A DNA stretch of 64,000 nt from Sphingomonas sp. Leaf67. GTDB lineage: Bacteria > Pseudomonadota > Alphaproteobacteria > Sphingomonadales > Sphingomonadaceae. The first letter of the stretch is position 1. Each line of letters opens with the position of its first letter. The notes beneath the pieces were generated by a model. The model was given only the letters and a program-made list of their open reading frames with translations. It was not told the origin of the DNA and searched no databases. The stretch is taken from NCBI RefSeq assembly GCF_001421965.1, contig NZ_LMLP01000025.1, positions 124,001-188,000 of the forward strand. The letters run 5' to 3'. A program made the position numbers and the translations under genes. Positions 53,044-62,926 of this stretch are shown in pieces.

Positions 53044-53460
53044 TCAGTCGGGCAGCGACGTCATCGAGGCCTGGGTCGCCGCACCACCCTGCATGGTCTT
53101 CATCCGGCGAGCGACTTCCATTGCAACCTTCTGTTCGGCCTCGACCCGTTCCTTCGGCGGTAGCGCCTCGATCGCCTCCTCGGTCAGGTCCATGATTTTC
53201 AGCACGTCCCGCCGAACCCGTTGCGCCGGGGTCAGCGACAACTCCTTTTTGAACGCCGCCACCGCCTCGTCCAGCCGTGCGCGGTCCGCGTCGTCGGTCG
53301 CGATCTTTCCCTCGTGTCGGGTGGTACCGCCAGTGGCGGGTTCGTCGTGCCCTGCCAGCACCGAGCGGAACGCAGCGGCAAACCCTGTGCCGCCGGACGG
53401 CAGGGCGGTCGTTCGCGACGGATTGGCAGCCGTCGAACGGTTCGTGATCGCATCCAGCAT
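53044..53460 (-). CDS. Hypothetical 138-residue protein, helical C-terminus
   Basis: From ATG 53460 (MLDAITNRSTAANPS) the product has a low-complexity Ser/Thr/Pro-rich N-terminus. A helical, highly charged segment (about 80-125: RLDEAVAAFKKELSLTPAQ, AIEALPPKERVEAEQKVAME) follows and may form a coiled coil. AAGGGG is about 7 nt upstream. No family was recognised. ATG 53490 is a possible alternative start. Confidence 0.65.
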   Translation of the reverse strand: MLDAITNRSTAANPSRTTALPSGGTGFAAAFRSVLAGHDEPATGGTTRHEGKIATDDADRARLDEAVAAFKKELSLTPAQRVRRDVLKIMDLTEEAIEALPPKERVEAEQKVAMEVARRMKTMQGGAATQASMTSLPD

Positions 53461-53515
53461 CTTCCGGCCCCTTCGCATCATCGGCAGCATGAAGGCTGGC
53501 AGAAGATGGTTAAGA

Positions 53516-53747
53516 CTCTCCTACAGCTTCGGTCCCATGGCATCGTCGGCAACCGCTCTTTCCCGACGTCGATCCGGCCTGCGACTTCCGACCGGGGGCC
53601 ACCGGACGGTAGCGACCCCGGACGGGGAAGATCGCGCATGGGAAGGCGGGTCGGGGTGCGCTCCCCGACCCGCCTTCCCGCCGGGCCGCGAGGACCGCCG
53701 GACATTGGAACAACCGCGTACGAGTGTGACCTTTGTGACCTTTGGCC
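53516..53747. repeat. Intergenic element with tandem AAAGGTCAC end (copy 3), with internal 17-bp hairpin
   Basis: The left end is CTCTCCTACAG (53516-53526), with CCGCTCTTT 33 bp after CCTACAG. The right end GTGTGACCTTTGTGACC (from 53723) ends in TTTGGC, 8 bp before the phosphatase stop codon. The longer centre contains a perfect 17-bp stem (53640-53656 with 53663-53679; GGGAAGGCGGGTCGGGG against its complement), loop TGCGCT. Confidence 0.68.
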
Positions 53748-53755
53748 GCCCGGCG

Positions 53756-54076
53756 TCACACGAACCGCGCCATGCGCTTGGTCAGCAACGCCATCAGCGC
53801 CGGGTCCATGCAGGCATAATTGTCCGCAATATCAAGGCATATGACCCGCTTGCCGCCCAGATGCCGGCGGAACCGCCGCTGGATGCGCGTTCGATGCACG
53901 CGCTCCATGACAAAGATCGTGTCGGCCCATTCGATCAGTTCGCCGGTCAGCGGATTGTCGGCATCGGGACTGGTGCCGGCCGACGCGGTCTCCGTGCCGG
54001 GCAACTCGCTGAACATCGCTTCGGCGGTCGGGCTGCGCAGCCGGTTGCGGCTGCAAACGAACAGCCAGTTCCTCAC
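53756..54076 (-). CDS. Low-molecular-weight protein tyrosine phosphatase-like protein
   Basis: The 106-residue protein has the catalytic loop CSRNRLRSPTAEAMF near the N-terminus (Cys8, then Arg14, Ser15; C-x5-R-S), the hallmark of low-molecular-weight phosphotyrosine phosphatases. It is shorter than the classical 150-residue enzymes. It starts at GTG 54076, overlapping the acyl-CoA synthetase stop (GTGA), and so is coupled to that gene. The substrate is unknown. Confidence 0.82.
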   Translation of the reverse strand: MRNWLFVCSRNRLRSPTAEAMFSELPGTETASAGTSPDADNPLTGELIEWADTIFVMERVHRTRIQRRFRRHLGGKRVICLDIADNYACMDPALMALLTKRMARFV

Positions 54077-55863
54077 CCCCGGTACAGCGCGTCCAGCCGC
54101 TCGCCATACACGTCCTTCAACACATGCCGCCGGATCTTCAGACTGGGCGTCAACTGCTGGTTCTCGATCGTAAAGGGTTCGTCGGCGATGATGAAGCGGC
54201 GGATGCGTTCGGTGACCGACAGGTCCTTGTTCACCCGCTCGACCGCCGCGCCCAGCGCCGCGCGATAGCCGCTGTCGTCGCGTAACCTGGCGAAGTCGCA
54301 GCGCGCGCCGCCCTTCGCACAGAATTGCTGGGTCCATTCGGCATCGGGCACGATCACCGCAACCATGTACGGCCGACGGTCGCCCGCGATCATCGCCTGC
54401 GCGATCTCGTTTTGCAGGGTCAGCATCCCCTCGACCTTTTGCGGGGCGACGTTGTCGCCCTTGTCGTTGACGATGATGTCCTTCTTGCGATCGGTGATGC
54501 GGATGCGACCCTTGCCGTCGATCTCGCCGATGTCGCCGGTATGCAGCCAGCCGTCCTTCAGCACGCGCGCCGTCTCGGCCTCGTTGCGCCAATAGCCGTG
54601 CATGACCAGCTCGCCGCGCACCAGGATTTCGCCGTCCTCGGCGATGCGGACTTCGGTTTCGGCCAGCGGCGGTCCGACCGTGTCCATCTCGATCCCCGCC
54701 GCCGGGCGGTTGCACGAAATGACCGGCGCGGCTTCGGTCTGGCCATAGCCCTGGAGCAGGCACACCCCCATCGCTTCGAAGAAATGGCCGACATCGGGAT
54801 TGAGCGGCGCGCCGCCCGATACCATCGCCTTCAACCGTCCCCCGAACCGCTGCGCGATCTTCGGCTTGAGCAACTGATTGACCAGCAGCCTTGCCGGATA
54901 GTCGGTCAGGCGCGGGCCGTTTGGCCGGCTGCCGATCTCGATCGCCCGGTCGAGCAGCCATGATGACAGCCGCCCCTGTTTCTGCACGCCCTTGGTAATG
55001 CGCGTCCGCAACACCTCGAACAGGCGCGGCACGACGACCATGATCGTCGGGCGCACTTCCTCGATATTGCTGGCCAGCTTGTCGAGACCTTCGCTGTAAT
55101 AGATTTGACCACCCAGCCCGATCGGAAAAAACTGGCCACCGGAATGTTCGTACGCATGGCTGAGCGGCAGGAACGACAGGAATATTTCGTCGCTCCAGCC
55201 GAAATCCTCGGCGATGACGGTGACGCACCCGTTGACGTTGTGCAGGATCGCGCCGTGGTGTTGCATCACCCCGCGTGGGCTACCCCCGGTGCCCGAAGTG
55301 TAGATAATGCAGGCCAGATCGTCGCGGGTGAAGTCCGCATCCGCCGCGACCTGTGCCGGATCGGCAGGGTGACGGGCGATCAGATCGTGCCAGTCGTGAA
55401 ATTCCAGACTGCCCTGCTGCGCGGTTCGCATGGGTTCGATCGTGATGATCTTTTCCGACGAATTGGTGGCGCGCAGCGCGGCGGGCAGGACGATGCGCGC
55501 CAGCTTTTCGGTCGACACGATGATCGCGCAGGCACCCGAATTCTCGATGATATGGCCGTGGTCGCGGACGGTGTTGGTGACATAGGTCGGCACCGTCACA
55601 CACCCCGCCGCCATGATGGCGAGGTCGGAAATGCACCATTCGGGGCGGTTCTCGCTGACCAGCATCACCCGGTCGCCGCGCTTCAGCCCGATCGCCTTCA
55701 GCGCGGTCGCCAATGCCGCGACCTGCCGCGCGGCTTCGGTCCAACTCATCGACGCCCACTGGCCGCTGGCCTTGGTCCACAGGAACGGCGCGTCGCCACG
55801 CTCGCGCGCCCTCGTAAAGAACATCGCGACCAGATTGGGGAATCGTTCGAGCTGCCGGGCCAT
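54073..55863 (-). CDS. AMP-dependent acyl-CoA synthetase (long-chain type)
   Basis: The 596-residue enzyme activates a fatty acid with ATP and CoA. The ATP/AMP-binding motif is YTSGTGGSPRGV, followed by the adenylation core LQGYGQTEAAPVIS and the hinge KDGWLHTGDIGEIDGKGRIR. Lys in RKKDIIVNDKGDNVAPQ is the expected hinge/catalytic lysine region. The long-chain FadD-like type is likely from length and order; a precise substrate cannot be set. The ATG follows AGGAGAAGGA closely. Coupled to the downstream phosphatase. Confidence 0.93.
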   Translation of the reverse strand: MARQLERFPNLVAMFFTRARERGDAPFLWTKASGQWASMSWTEAARQVAALATALKAIGLKRGDRVMLVSENRPEWCISDLAIMAAGCVTVPTYVTNTVRDHGHIIENSGACAIIVSTEKLARIVLPAALRATNSSEKIITIEPMRTAQQGSLEFHDWHDLIARHPADPAQVAADADFTRDDLACIIYTSGTGGSPRGVMQHHGAILHNVNGCVTVIAEDFGWSDEIFLSFLPLSHAYEHSGGQFFPIGLGGQIYYSEGLDKLASNIEEVRPTIMVVVPRLFEVLRTRITKGVQKQGRLSSWLLDRAIEIGSRPNGPRLTDYPARLLVNQLLKPKIAQRFGGRLKAMVSGGAPLNPDVGHFFEAMGVCLLQGYGQTEAAPVISCNRPAAGIEMDTVGPPLAETEVRIAEDGEILVRGELVMHGYWRNEAETARVLKDGWLHTGDIGEIDGKGRIRITDRKKDIIVNDKGDNVAPQKVEGMLTLQNEIAQAMIAGDRRPYMVAVIVPDAEWTQQFCAKGGARCDFARLRDDSGYRAALGAAVERVNKDLSVTERIRRFIIADEPFTIENQQLTPSLKIRRHVLKDVYGERLDALYRG

Positions 55864-55966
55864 TCGTCGTCCTTCTCCTGTGGCCAAGGTGTAGGCAGGC
55901 GGCACCGGCTCGGCAATGTCCGAACGCGGGTGACGCAGCGGATCGTCTTGGGTAGACACGGCGGCC

Positions 55967-57700
55967 ATGAGGAAACTGACGATCGCCGCCGCCCTGCTCG
56001 CCACCGTGTCGCTGGGGGGCTGCAACCTGTTGTCGCGCGGCAAGCCCGTCGTGGCGACCCCGGCCGCGTCCGCCGCTCCGGTGGCGGGCGCGCAGCAGAA
56101 GTTCGTCGTGACGGCGAACCCGCTGGCGAGCGAGGCGGGCATGGCGGTGCTGCGGCGTGGCGGCAGCGCGGTGGACGCGGCGATCGCGGTGCAGGCGATG
56201 CTGTCGCTGGTAGAACCGCAAAGCTCGGGTATCGGCGGCGGCGCGTTCATGACCTATTTCGACGCGACATCCGGCAAGGTCGAGATCTATGACGGACGCG
56301 AGGTCGCTCCGGCGGGCGCGACGCCGACGATGCTGCTGGGGCAGGACGGCAGGCCGCTGCCCTTCGGCGAAGCGGTGCGGGGCGGTCGCGCGACCGGCGT
56401 GCCCGGGGCGGTGCGGATGCTGGGACAGGCGCATGCCGATCATGGGGCGATGGCCTGGGGACAGCTGTTCGACGATGCCGAGCGGACCGCGCGCAAGGGC
56501 TTCGTCATTTCGCCGCGCCTCGGCCGGTTCCTGACCGGTGGCTTCCCGCAATTGCAGGCGGAGGATGTCCGCCGTTATTTCAAGGGCAAGGGCGGGGCGC
56601 TCGCCACCACCGGCGACCGGATCACCAACGACGCCTATGCCGATTTCCTGAAGCGGCTGGCGAAGCAGGGGCCGGACGCGCTCTATACCGGTGAGACCGC
56701 CAAACGCATCGTCGCGCGCACGACCAGCGGCACGCTGCCCGGCACGATGACGCTCGCCGACCTCGCCGCCTATCGCGCGGTCAAGCGCGATCCGCTGTGC
56801 GCGAACTGGCGCGTGTATATCGTCTGCACCCCGCCGCCGCCCAGCAGTGGGATCGGGCTGATCGAGCTGCTCGGCATTCTCGGCCGCACCGATATCGAAC
56901 AGCGCGGGCCGAACGATCCGCAAAGCTGGTTCCTGTTCGCCGAGGCGAGCCGGCTGATGTACGCCGATCGCGACCTGTATGTCGGCGATCCGAAGTTCGT
57001 GAACGTGCCGGTCGCCGGATTGCTGGCGCCGGCTTATCTGTCGGAACGCGCGAAGCTGATCGGGGTGACCGCCGGTCCGGCACCCGCGGCTGGTGTCCCG
57101 GCGGGCGTGGTGACGGCGGCGGCGGACACCACCCGCGAACCGGCGGGGACGTCGCACTTCATCGTCGGCGATGCGGCGGGCAATGTCGTGTCGGTGACGA
57201 CGACGGTCGAAAGCATCTTCGGCAGCGGGCGGATGGTCGACGGCTTCTTCCTCAACAACCAGATGACCGATTTCGCCTTCTCCCCCATCGATGCGCAGGG
57301 CCGCGCCGCCGCGAATGCGGTCGCGCCCGGAAAGCGGCCACGGTCGTCGATGACGCCGCTGGTGATGATCGACCGGCAGGGCAAATTCGCGGGCGCGCTG
57401 GGGTCGGCGGGCGGCAATGCGATCCTCGCCTATGTCGGCAAGTCGCTGATCGGCGCGGTCGAATGGAAACTGCCGATGCAGGACGCGCTGTCGCTGCCCA
57501 ACCTCGTCGCGCGCGGCGACAGCTTCCAGGGCGAGGTGACCAAATTCTCACCGCAGATCCTGAGCGCGCTGGCGGCGAAGGGCATCCGGTTGCAGCCGGG
57601 ACAGGGCGAGGATTCGGGACTGCACGGCGTGATCGTGCGGGACGGGAAGATCGATGGCGGTTTCGATCCGCGGCGCGAGGGTAAGGTGATCGTCGAGTAG
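55967..57700 (+). CDS. ggt: Gamma-glutamyltransferase, lipoprotein
   Basis: The enzyme transfers or hydrolyses the gamma-glutamyl group of glutathione and related peptides in the periplasm. The 577-residue precursor has a lipobox (LGGC, Cys19), so it is probably anchored to a membrane. The self-cleaving nucleophile is Thr395 in EPAGTSHFIV, and the substrate-site GSAGGNAIL is downstream. The length is typical of the family. Divergent from the acyl-CoA synthetase. Confidence 0.93.
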   Translation: MRKLTIAAALLATVSLGGCNLLSRGKPVVATPAASAAPVAGAQQKFVVTANPLASEAGMAVLRRGGSAVDAAIAVQAMLSLVEPQSSGIGGGAFMTYFDATSGKVEIYDGREVAPAGATPTMLLGQDGRPLPFGEAVRGGRATGVPGAVRMLGQAHADHGAMAWGQLFDDAERTARKGFVISPRLGRFLTGGFPQLQAEDVRRYFKGKGGALATTGDRITNDAYADFLKRLAKQGPDALYTGETAKRIVARTTSGTLPGTMTLADLAAYRAVKRDPLCANWRVYIVCTPPPPSSGIGLIELLGILGRTDIEQRGPNDPQSWFLFAEASRLMYADRDLYVGDPKFVNVPVAGLLAPAYLSERAKLIGVTAGPAPAAGVPAGVVTAAADTTREPAGTSHFIVGDAAGNVVSVTTTVESIFGSGRMVDGFFLNNQMTDFAFSPIDAQGRAAANAVAPGKRPRSSMTPLVMIDRQGKFAGALGSAGGNAILAYVGKSLIGAVEWKLPMQDALSLPNLVARGDSFQGEVTKFSPQILSALAAKGIRLQPGQGEDSGLHGVIVRDGKIDGGFDPRREGKVIVE

Positions 57701-57706
57701 AAGGTC

Positions 57707-57912
57707 GGTTCACGCGAAGGCGCGAAGGCGCAAGGAAGAAACAGGAGGGGTTCGCGCGGAGGCGCGGAGACGCTGAGAGGGGCGCGTTACAGGCGCCCCT
57801 CTCAGCGTCAGCGGCCTACTACATCGTGGCAACGGGAGATAAAGTCTGCCGATGGCCGCCGGCTCGCCCGCTGCGCAACCTCCTCCGCGTCTTCGCGCCT
57901 TTGCGTGAAACC
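57707..57912. repeat. Long inverted-repeat element built on GCGAAGGC units (copy B)
   Basis: The left arm CGGTTCACGCGAAGGCGCGA (57707 on) and the right arm GCGCCTTTGCGTGAAACC (ends 57912) are complementary. The right end touches the HPP gene's stop codon. An internal perfect 17-bp hairpin (57769-57785 with 57793-57809, loop GTTACAG) lies in the left part. The centre resembles copies A and C only in the GCGGAGGCGCxGAGACGC motif after the left arm. Confidence 0.75.
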
Positions 57913-58590
57913 CTAATTCTTCCGCCGTACCCGCGCGAAATGCTCCGCCCGTTCGAGCAGCAACGTCAGATCCTCCCGCGCGATATCGAACGCATCCGGC
58001 GTCTCGGCCAACGCCGCGTCGATATCCTCGACCCGGATCCCGTCCGGTTCGACCGCAGCGGCGATCGCGACCGGGGACGCGGGTTCGTGCGGATAGGTCA
58101 GCGCGGTCATCCGGTGATAGAACATACCGATCGACACCAGCGCGATCGAATTGATTCCGACCGGCGCGAAGGCAAAGGCATAGCCGGCGTCATGGATGCC
58201 CGCACTGCCGATCACCGCCGTCAGCGCCGCCGCCCCGCCCGGCGGATGCAGGCAACGGCATAGCGACATGACGAAGATCGCGCAGCCGACCGCGACCCCG
58301 GCGGCGACGGTCACGGTCGGGATCGCCTGAAATGCTGCCACGCCGACCAGCGTCGACAGGATGTTGCCGCCGACCACTGGCCATGGCTGTGCCAGCGGAC
58401 TGGCCGGCACCGCGAATACCAGCACCGCCGATGCCCCGAGCGGCGCGACGATGATCGGCAGGTCGCCTTCGATCCACGGCACCTGCGCGCAGACGACCAT
58501 GGTCAGCGCGATGCCGATCGCCGCGCCGATGCAGGCGATGATCCGCCGCCCGAACCCGGCATTGGCGAGCAGCGGCCGGAACAGCCGCAT
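57913..58590 (-). CDS. HPP-family integral membrane protein
   Basis: The 225-residue protein has about four to five hydrophobic segments and the HPP motif LHPPGGAAALTAVIGS, after which the family is named. Members have been linked to nitrite or other small-ion transport, which is not certain here. A soluble C-terminal tail of about 60 residues follows (EDLTLLLERAEHFARVRRKN). Its start overlaps the pyrD stop (TGATG). Confidence 0.9.
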   Translation of the reverse strand: MRLFRPLLANAGFGRRIIACIGAAIGIALTMVVCAQVPWIEGDLPIIVAPLGASAVLVFAVPASPLAQPWPVVGGNILSTLVGVAAFQAIPTVTVAAGVAVGCAIFVMSLCRCLHPPGGAAALTAVIGSAGIHDAGYAFAFAPVGINSIALVSIGMFYHRMTALTYPHEPASPVAIAAAVEPDGIRVEDIDAALAETPDAFDIAREDLTLLLERAEHFARVRRKN

Positions 58591-59576
58591 CACAATCCGG
58601 CGACGATCCGCCGGGCGAGGCCGGGGCCTTCGTAGACGAGCGCGCTGTACAGCTGGACGAGGCTGGCCCCGGCATCGAGCCGCCGCCGCGCCTCGTCCGC
58701 CGATCCGACGCCACCCGCCGAAATCAGCGGGATCGCGCCGCCCGCGATCTCGCGCGCCTCGACCAGCTTGGCGAGCGCCAGCCCTGCGAGCGGTGCGCCC
58801 GACAGCCCGCCGGTCTCGTTCGCGTTCGCCGACCGCAGCGTGGTCGGTCGCGAGATGGTGGTGTTCGACACGATCAGCCCATCGACCCCGCCGTCGATCG
58901 CCGCGCGGACCGCGACCTCCATTCCGTCGCGCGACAGATCGGGCGCGACTTTCAGGAATAGCGGTACGCGCTTGCCTCCGACATGGCGGGCGGCGTCGCT
59001 GGCGGCGATCAACTGGCCCAGTTCGGGCTGCGATTGCAGGTCGCGCAGGCCCGGCGTGTTCGGGCTGGAAATGTTGATGGTGACATAATCGGCCAGCGGC
59101 GCCGCCTTCGCGACCGCGGTCCCGTAATCGGCGATGCGATCCGCCGAATCCTTGTTCGCGCCGACATTGATGCCGATGATGCCGGGACGGGGGGTGAGCG
59201 CCGCGACCCGCGCCAGCGCCGCGTCGATCCCGCCATTGTTGAAGCCGAGGCGGTTCACCACGCCCCGGTCCTCGGGCAGGCGGAAGATGCGCGGTTTCGG
59301 ATTGCCCGGCTGCGGTTTGGGGGTCAGCGTGCCGACCTCGACGAAGCCGAAGCCGAGGCCAAGAAAACCGGTGACTGCCCGCGCATCCTTGTCGACGCCT
59401 GCCGCCAGCCCGATCGGGTTGGGGAAGCGGATACCGGCGACCGTCACCGCATGGGCGACGTCGGTGCCGGGTGCCATCGGCGTCCCGGCTTTCCCCCACG
59501 CTTCCAGCATGGCGATCGTCAGTGAATGCGCGCGTTCGGCGTCAAGGGCGAAGAGGAGCGGGTGATACCATGCCAT
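58590..59576 (-). CDS. pyrD: Dihydroorotate dehydrogenase (quinone), class 2
   Basis: PyrD oxidises dihydroorotate to orotate with quinone in pyrimidine synthesis, associated with the inner membrane. The 328-residue product has the FMN-barrel motifs PIGLAAGVDKDARAV, TINISSPNTPGLRDLQ (catalytic Ser region) and LISAGGVGSADEA, and the N-terminal membrane-binding helix region (YHPLLFALDAERAHSLT). It is the first gene of a pyrD-HPP unit. Confidence 0.96.
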   Translation of the reverse strand: MAWYHPLLFALDAERAHSLTIAMLEAWGKAGTPMAPGTDVAHAVTVAGIRFPNPIGLAAGVDKDARAVTGFLGLGFGFVEVGTLTPKPQPGNPKPRIFRLPEDRGVVNRLGFNNGGIDAALARVAALTPRPGIIGINVGANKDSADRIADYGTAVAKAAPLADYVTINISSPNTPGLRDLQSQPELGQLIAASDAARHVGGKRVPLFLKVAPDLSRDGMEVAVRAAIDGGVDGLIVSNTTISRPTTLRSANANETGGLSGAPLAGLALAKLVEAREIAGGAIPLISAGGVGSADEARRRLDAGASLVQLYSALVYEGPGLARRIVAGL

Positions 59577-59616
59577 GGACGGCGCTGTATCGTTGGCGGG
59601 CGGCGGAAGGAAGATT

Positions 59617-59840
59617 CGGTTTCACGCGAAGACGCGAAGGCGCGAAGGCGCGAAGGCGCGGAGAAGAAGAATGGTTCGCGCGGAGGCGCAGAGACGCGGA
59701 GGGTGTTGCGGTCGCTGCTTGTCTCGCGTCAGCGAGGCTGTCTTCCTTTGAGCACAGCCAGTAGCATGAAGGCCGCTGGCGCAGCTGACCTATCCGCAGG
59801 CACAACAGCCTCCGCGCCCTCGCGCCTTCGCATGAAACCG
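59617..59840. repeat. Long inverted-repeat element built on GCGAAGGC units (copy C)
   Basis: The left arm CGGTTTCACGCGAAGACGCG (with four GCGAAGGC-like units) and the right arm TCGCGCCTTCGCATGAAACC (ends 59839) are complementary. The TTCGCGCGGAGGCGCAGAGA after the left arm matches copies A and B. Unlike these it lies between divergent starts (pyrD and the suf regulator), upstream of both promoters. The rest of the 377-bp gap (59577-59616 and 59841-59953) shows no gene. Confidence 0.72.
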
Positions 59841-59953
59841 AAAACTTATCCGACCCCGACAATCGATCACAGCAATCGAAACATACCCGGTTGACCTATC
59901 GCCCCGCCACGACCACATGCCAATCCGACCGGAATGATCCGATTAAGGAAATC

Positions 59954-60382
59954 ATGCGCCTTTCCAGCCTTGCCGACTATGCCGTCGTCCTGCTCGCCGC
60001 TACCGCGCGGCGGGGTGGGGATGCGCGCGCGACGGCGACGATGCTGGCGGAGGAGACCGGCCTGCCGCTGCCGACCGTGCAGAAACTGGTCAGCCGGCTG
60101 TCGGCCGCCGGGCTGATCGAGACGGGACGCGGCACCGGTGGCGGCTTCCGCCTCGCGCGGACGCCGGCCACGATCGATCTGGCGCAGATCATCGAGGCGA
60201 TCGAGGGGCCGATCGCGCTGACCACCTGCGTCGATGCCGCGCGCCATGATTGCGCGGTGGAGACGAACTGCATGATCCGACCCCATGCCGGCACGGTCAA
60301 CGCCGTGGTCCGGGGCGCTCTGGCGGGCGTGACGCTCGCCCAACTCGCGAACACCGGGGCGATGCCCCAAGAGGTAGTGTGA
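59954..60382 (+). CDS. Rrf2-family SUF-system regulator
   Basis: The 142-residue protein has the Rrf2 winged helix (MRLSSLADYAVVLLAATARR, PLPTVQKLVSRLSAAGLIET) and the ligand loop with Cys92, Cys100 and Cys106 (TTCVDAARHDCAVETNCMI), the expected place for an Fe-S cluster, as in IscR/SufR-like regulators. It heads the suf operon and overlaps sufB by TGATG. It probably represses the operon when Fe-S clusters are plentiful. Start ATG 59954 has AAGGA upstream. Confidence 0.92.
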   Translation: MRLSSLADYAVVLLAATARRGGDARATATMLAEETGLPLPTVQKLVSRLSAAGLIETGRGTGGGFRLARTPATIDLAQIIEAIEGPIALTTCVDAARHDCAVETNCMIRPHAGTVNAVVRGALAGVTLAQLANTGAMPQEVV

Positions 60383-61845
60383 TGGCCACGAAGAATGCCG
60401 AGGCGCTCGCCGCCGCGAACAAGAAGTACGAGTGGGGTTTCTCCTCGGACATCGAACAGGACTTCGCGCCCAAGGGGCTGAGCGAAGATACGGTCCGCTA
60501 TATCAGCGCCAAGAAGAACGAGCCCGAATGGATGCTCGACTGGCGGCTGAAGGCGTATCGCCTGTGGCTGACGATGGAGGCGCCCGACTGGTCGAAGCTG
60601 AACATCGATCCGATCGATTATCAGGACGCGTATTATTACGCCGAGCCGAAGGCGAAGCCGAAGCTCGGCTCGCTGGACGAGGTCGATCCCGAAATCCTGC
60701 GCGTCTATGAAAAGCTCGGCATCCCGATCGAGGAGCAGAAGGTGCTCGCGGGCGTCGAGGGATCGCGCAAGGTCGCGGTCGACGCGGTGTTCGACAGCGT
60801 GTCGGTCGCGACGACCTTCCGCAAGGAACTGGAAGCTGCGGGTGTCATCTTCCGCTCGATCAGCGAGGCAATCCGCGAATATCCCGATCTCGTCCGCAAG
60901 TGGCTGGGCAAGGTCGTGCCACAGCGTGACAATTTCTTCGCGACGCTCAACAGCGCGGTCTTTTCGGACGGGACGTTCGTCTACATTCCGGAGGGCGTGC
61001 GTTGCCCGATGGAGCTGTCCACCTATTTCCGGATCAACGCCGAAAATACCGGCCAGTTCGAACGCACGCTGATCGTCGCCGACAAGGGCTCTTACGTCAG
61101 CTATCTCGAAGGCTGCACCGCGCCGATGCGCGACGAGAACCAGTTGCACGCGGCGGTGGTCGAGCTGGTCGCGCTGGACGATGCCGAGATCAAATACTCG
61201 ACCGTCCAGAACTGGTATCCCGGCGACGAGAACGGCAAGGGCGGCATCTACAATTTCGTGACGAAGCGCGCGCTGTGTCAGGGCAAGAACAGCAAGGTGT
61301 CGTGGACGCAGGTCGAAACCGGATCGGCGATCACGTGGAAATATCCGTCGTGCGTGCTGGCGGGTGAGAACAGCGTCGGCGAATTCTATTCGGTCGCCGT
61401 CACCAACAATCGCCAGCAGGCCGATACCGGTACCAAGATGATCCATCTGGGCAAGGGGTCGCGCTCGACGATCGTGTCGAAGGGGATCAGCGCCGGACGC
61501 AGCGACAATACCTATCGCGGGCTGGTGCGCGTCGCCCCCTCGGCGGAAGGGGTGCGTAACTTTACCCAGTGCGACAGCCTGTTGCTGGGCGACCAGTGCG
61601 GCGCGCACACCGTGCCGTATATCGAGGTGAAGAACCCCTCGGCACAGATCGAGCATGAGGCGACGACCAGCAAGATTTCCGAAGACCAGATGTTCTACGC
61701 GCGGCAGCGGGGGTTGGATTCGGAGGCGGCGGTCGCGCTGATCGTCAACGGCTTCGCCCGCGAAGTGCTGCAACAGCTGCCGATGGAATTCGCGGTCGAG
61801 GCGCAGAAGCTGCTCGGCATTTCACTGGAAGGGTCGGTGGGGTGA
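60382..61845 (+). CDS. sufB: SUF iron-sulfur scaffold protein SufB
   Basis: SufB is the scaffold subunit of the SufBCD complex, on which Fe-S clusters are assembled. The 487-residue product has the family length and order, ending LLGISLEGSVG. The Cys-containing GVRCPMELSTYFRIN, YLEGCTAPMRDENQLHAAVV and QCDSLLLGDQCGAHTVPYIE stretches are family marks. Its start overlaps the regulator's stop and its stop overlaps the next gene (GTGA). Confidence 0.97.
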   Translation: MATKNAEALAAANKKYEWGFSSDIEQDFAPKGLSEDTVRYISAKKNEPEWMLDWRLKAYRLWLTMEAPDWSKLNIDPIDYQDAYYYAEPKAKPKLGSLDEVDPEILRVYEKLGIPIEEQKVLAGVEGSRKVAVDAVFDSVSVATTFRKELEAAGVIFRSISEAIREYPDLVRKWLGKVVPQRDNFFATLNSAVFSDGTFVYIPEGVRCPMELSTYFRINAENTGQFERTLIVADKGSYVSYLEGCTAPMRDENQLHAAVVELVALDDAEIKYSTVQNWYPGDENGKGGIYNFVTKRALCQGKNSKVSWTQVETGSAITWKYPSCVLAGENSVGEFYSVAVTNNRQQADTGTKMIHLGKGSRSTIVSKGISAGRSDNTYRGLVRVAPSAEGVRNFTQCDSLLLGDQCGAHTVPYIEVKNPSAQIEHEATTSKISEDQMFYARQRGLDSEAAVALIVNGFAREVLQQLPMEFAVEAQKLLGISLEGSVG

Positions 61846-62138
61846 TCCTGCTCGCACTGGCGCTACAGGCGGTCGCGCCGACCGCGCCCTATGCCGACTG
61901 CCTGTCGGAGCGGATCAATACCGATCCGCGCATGGCCAAGCCGCCGACCGAAGCTGCCGGTCGCGTCGCAATCTTCGACGATGCGGCCAAGGCCTGCGCC
62001 CCGGTGCGGGCGAAGGTGGCGAAGGCACACGGTCCGATGCTCGACAAGATCGATGCGTCGATGAAATCGGTGCTGACCAACCCGGATGCCGCCGAGGCCG
62101 AGTTCGGCACCGAACCGGTCGCGGGCACGACGCCCTAA
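61842..62138 (+). CDS. Small exported protein embedded in the suf operon
   Basis: The 98-residue product starts at GTG 61842, overlapping the sufB stop (GTGA), and ends 44 bp before sufC. MILLALALQAVAPTAPYA looks like a short signal peptide, and two cysteines remain (C20, C53). The rest is helical and charged (DDAAKACAPVRAKVAKAHGP). No known SUF protein matches it. Location suggests co-expression with cluster assembly, but the function is unknown. Confidence 0.75.
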   Translation: MILLALALQAVAPTAPYADCLSERINTDPRMAKPPTEAAGRVAIFDDAAKACAPVRAKVAKAHGPMLDKIDASMKSVLTNPDAAEAEFGTEPVAGTTP

Positions 62139-62182
62139 GCTTTTGAGATACGCGGGTCAGGCCCGCACGAACAGGACGGAAC

Positions 62183-62925
<743 letters not shown>

Positions 62926-62926
<1 letters not shown>

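Noticed and set aside
59921..59946. Approximate dyad AATCCGA..TCCGATT before the suf regulator, a possible Rrf2 operator
   Set aside because: The arms are not properly complementary (one is closer to a direct repeat of ATCCGA), so it is too weak to list.
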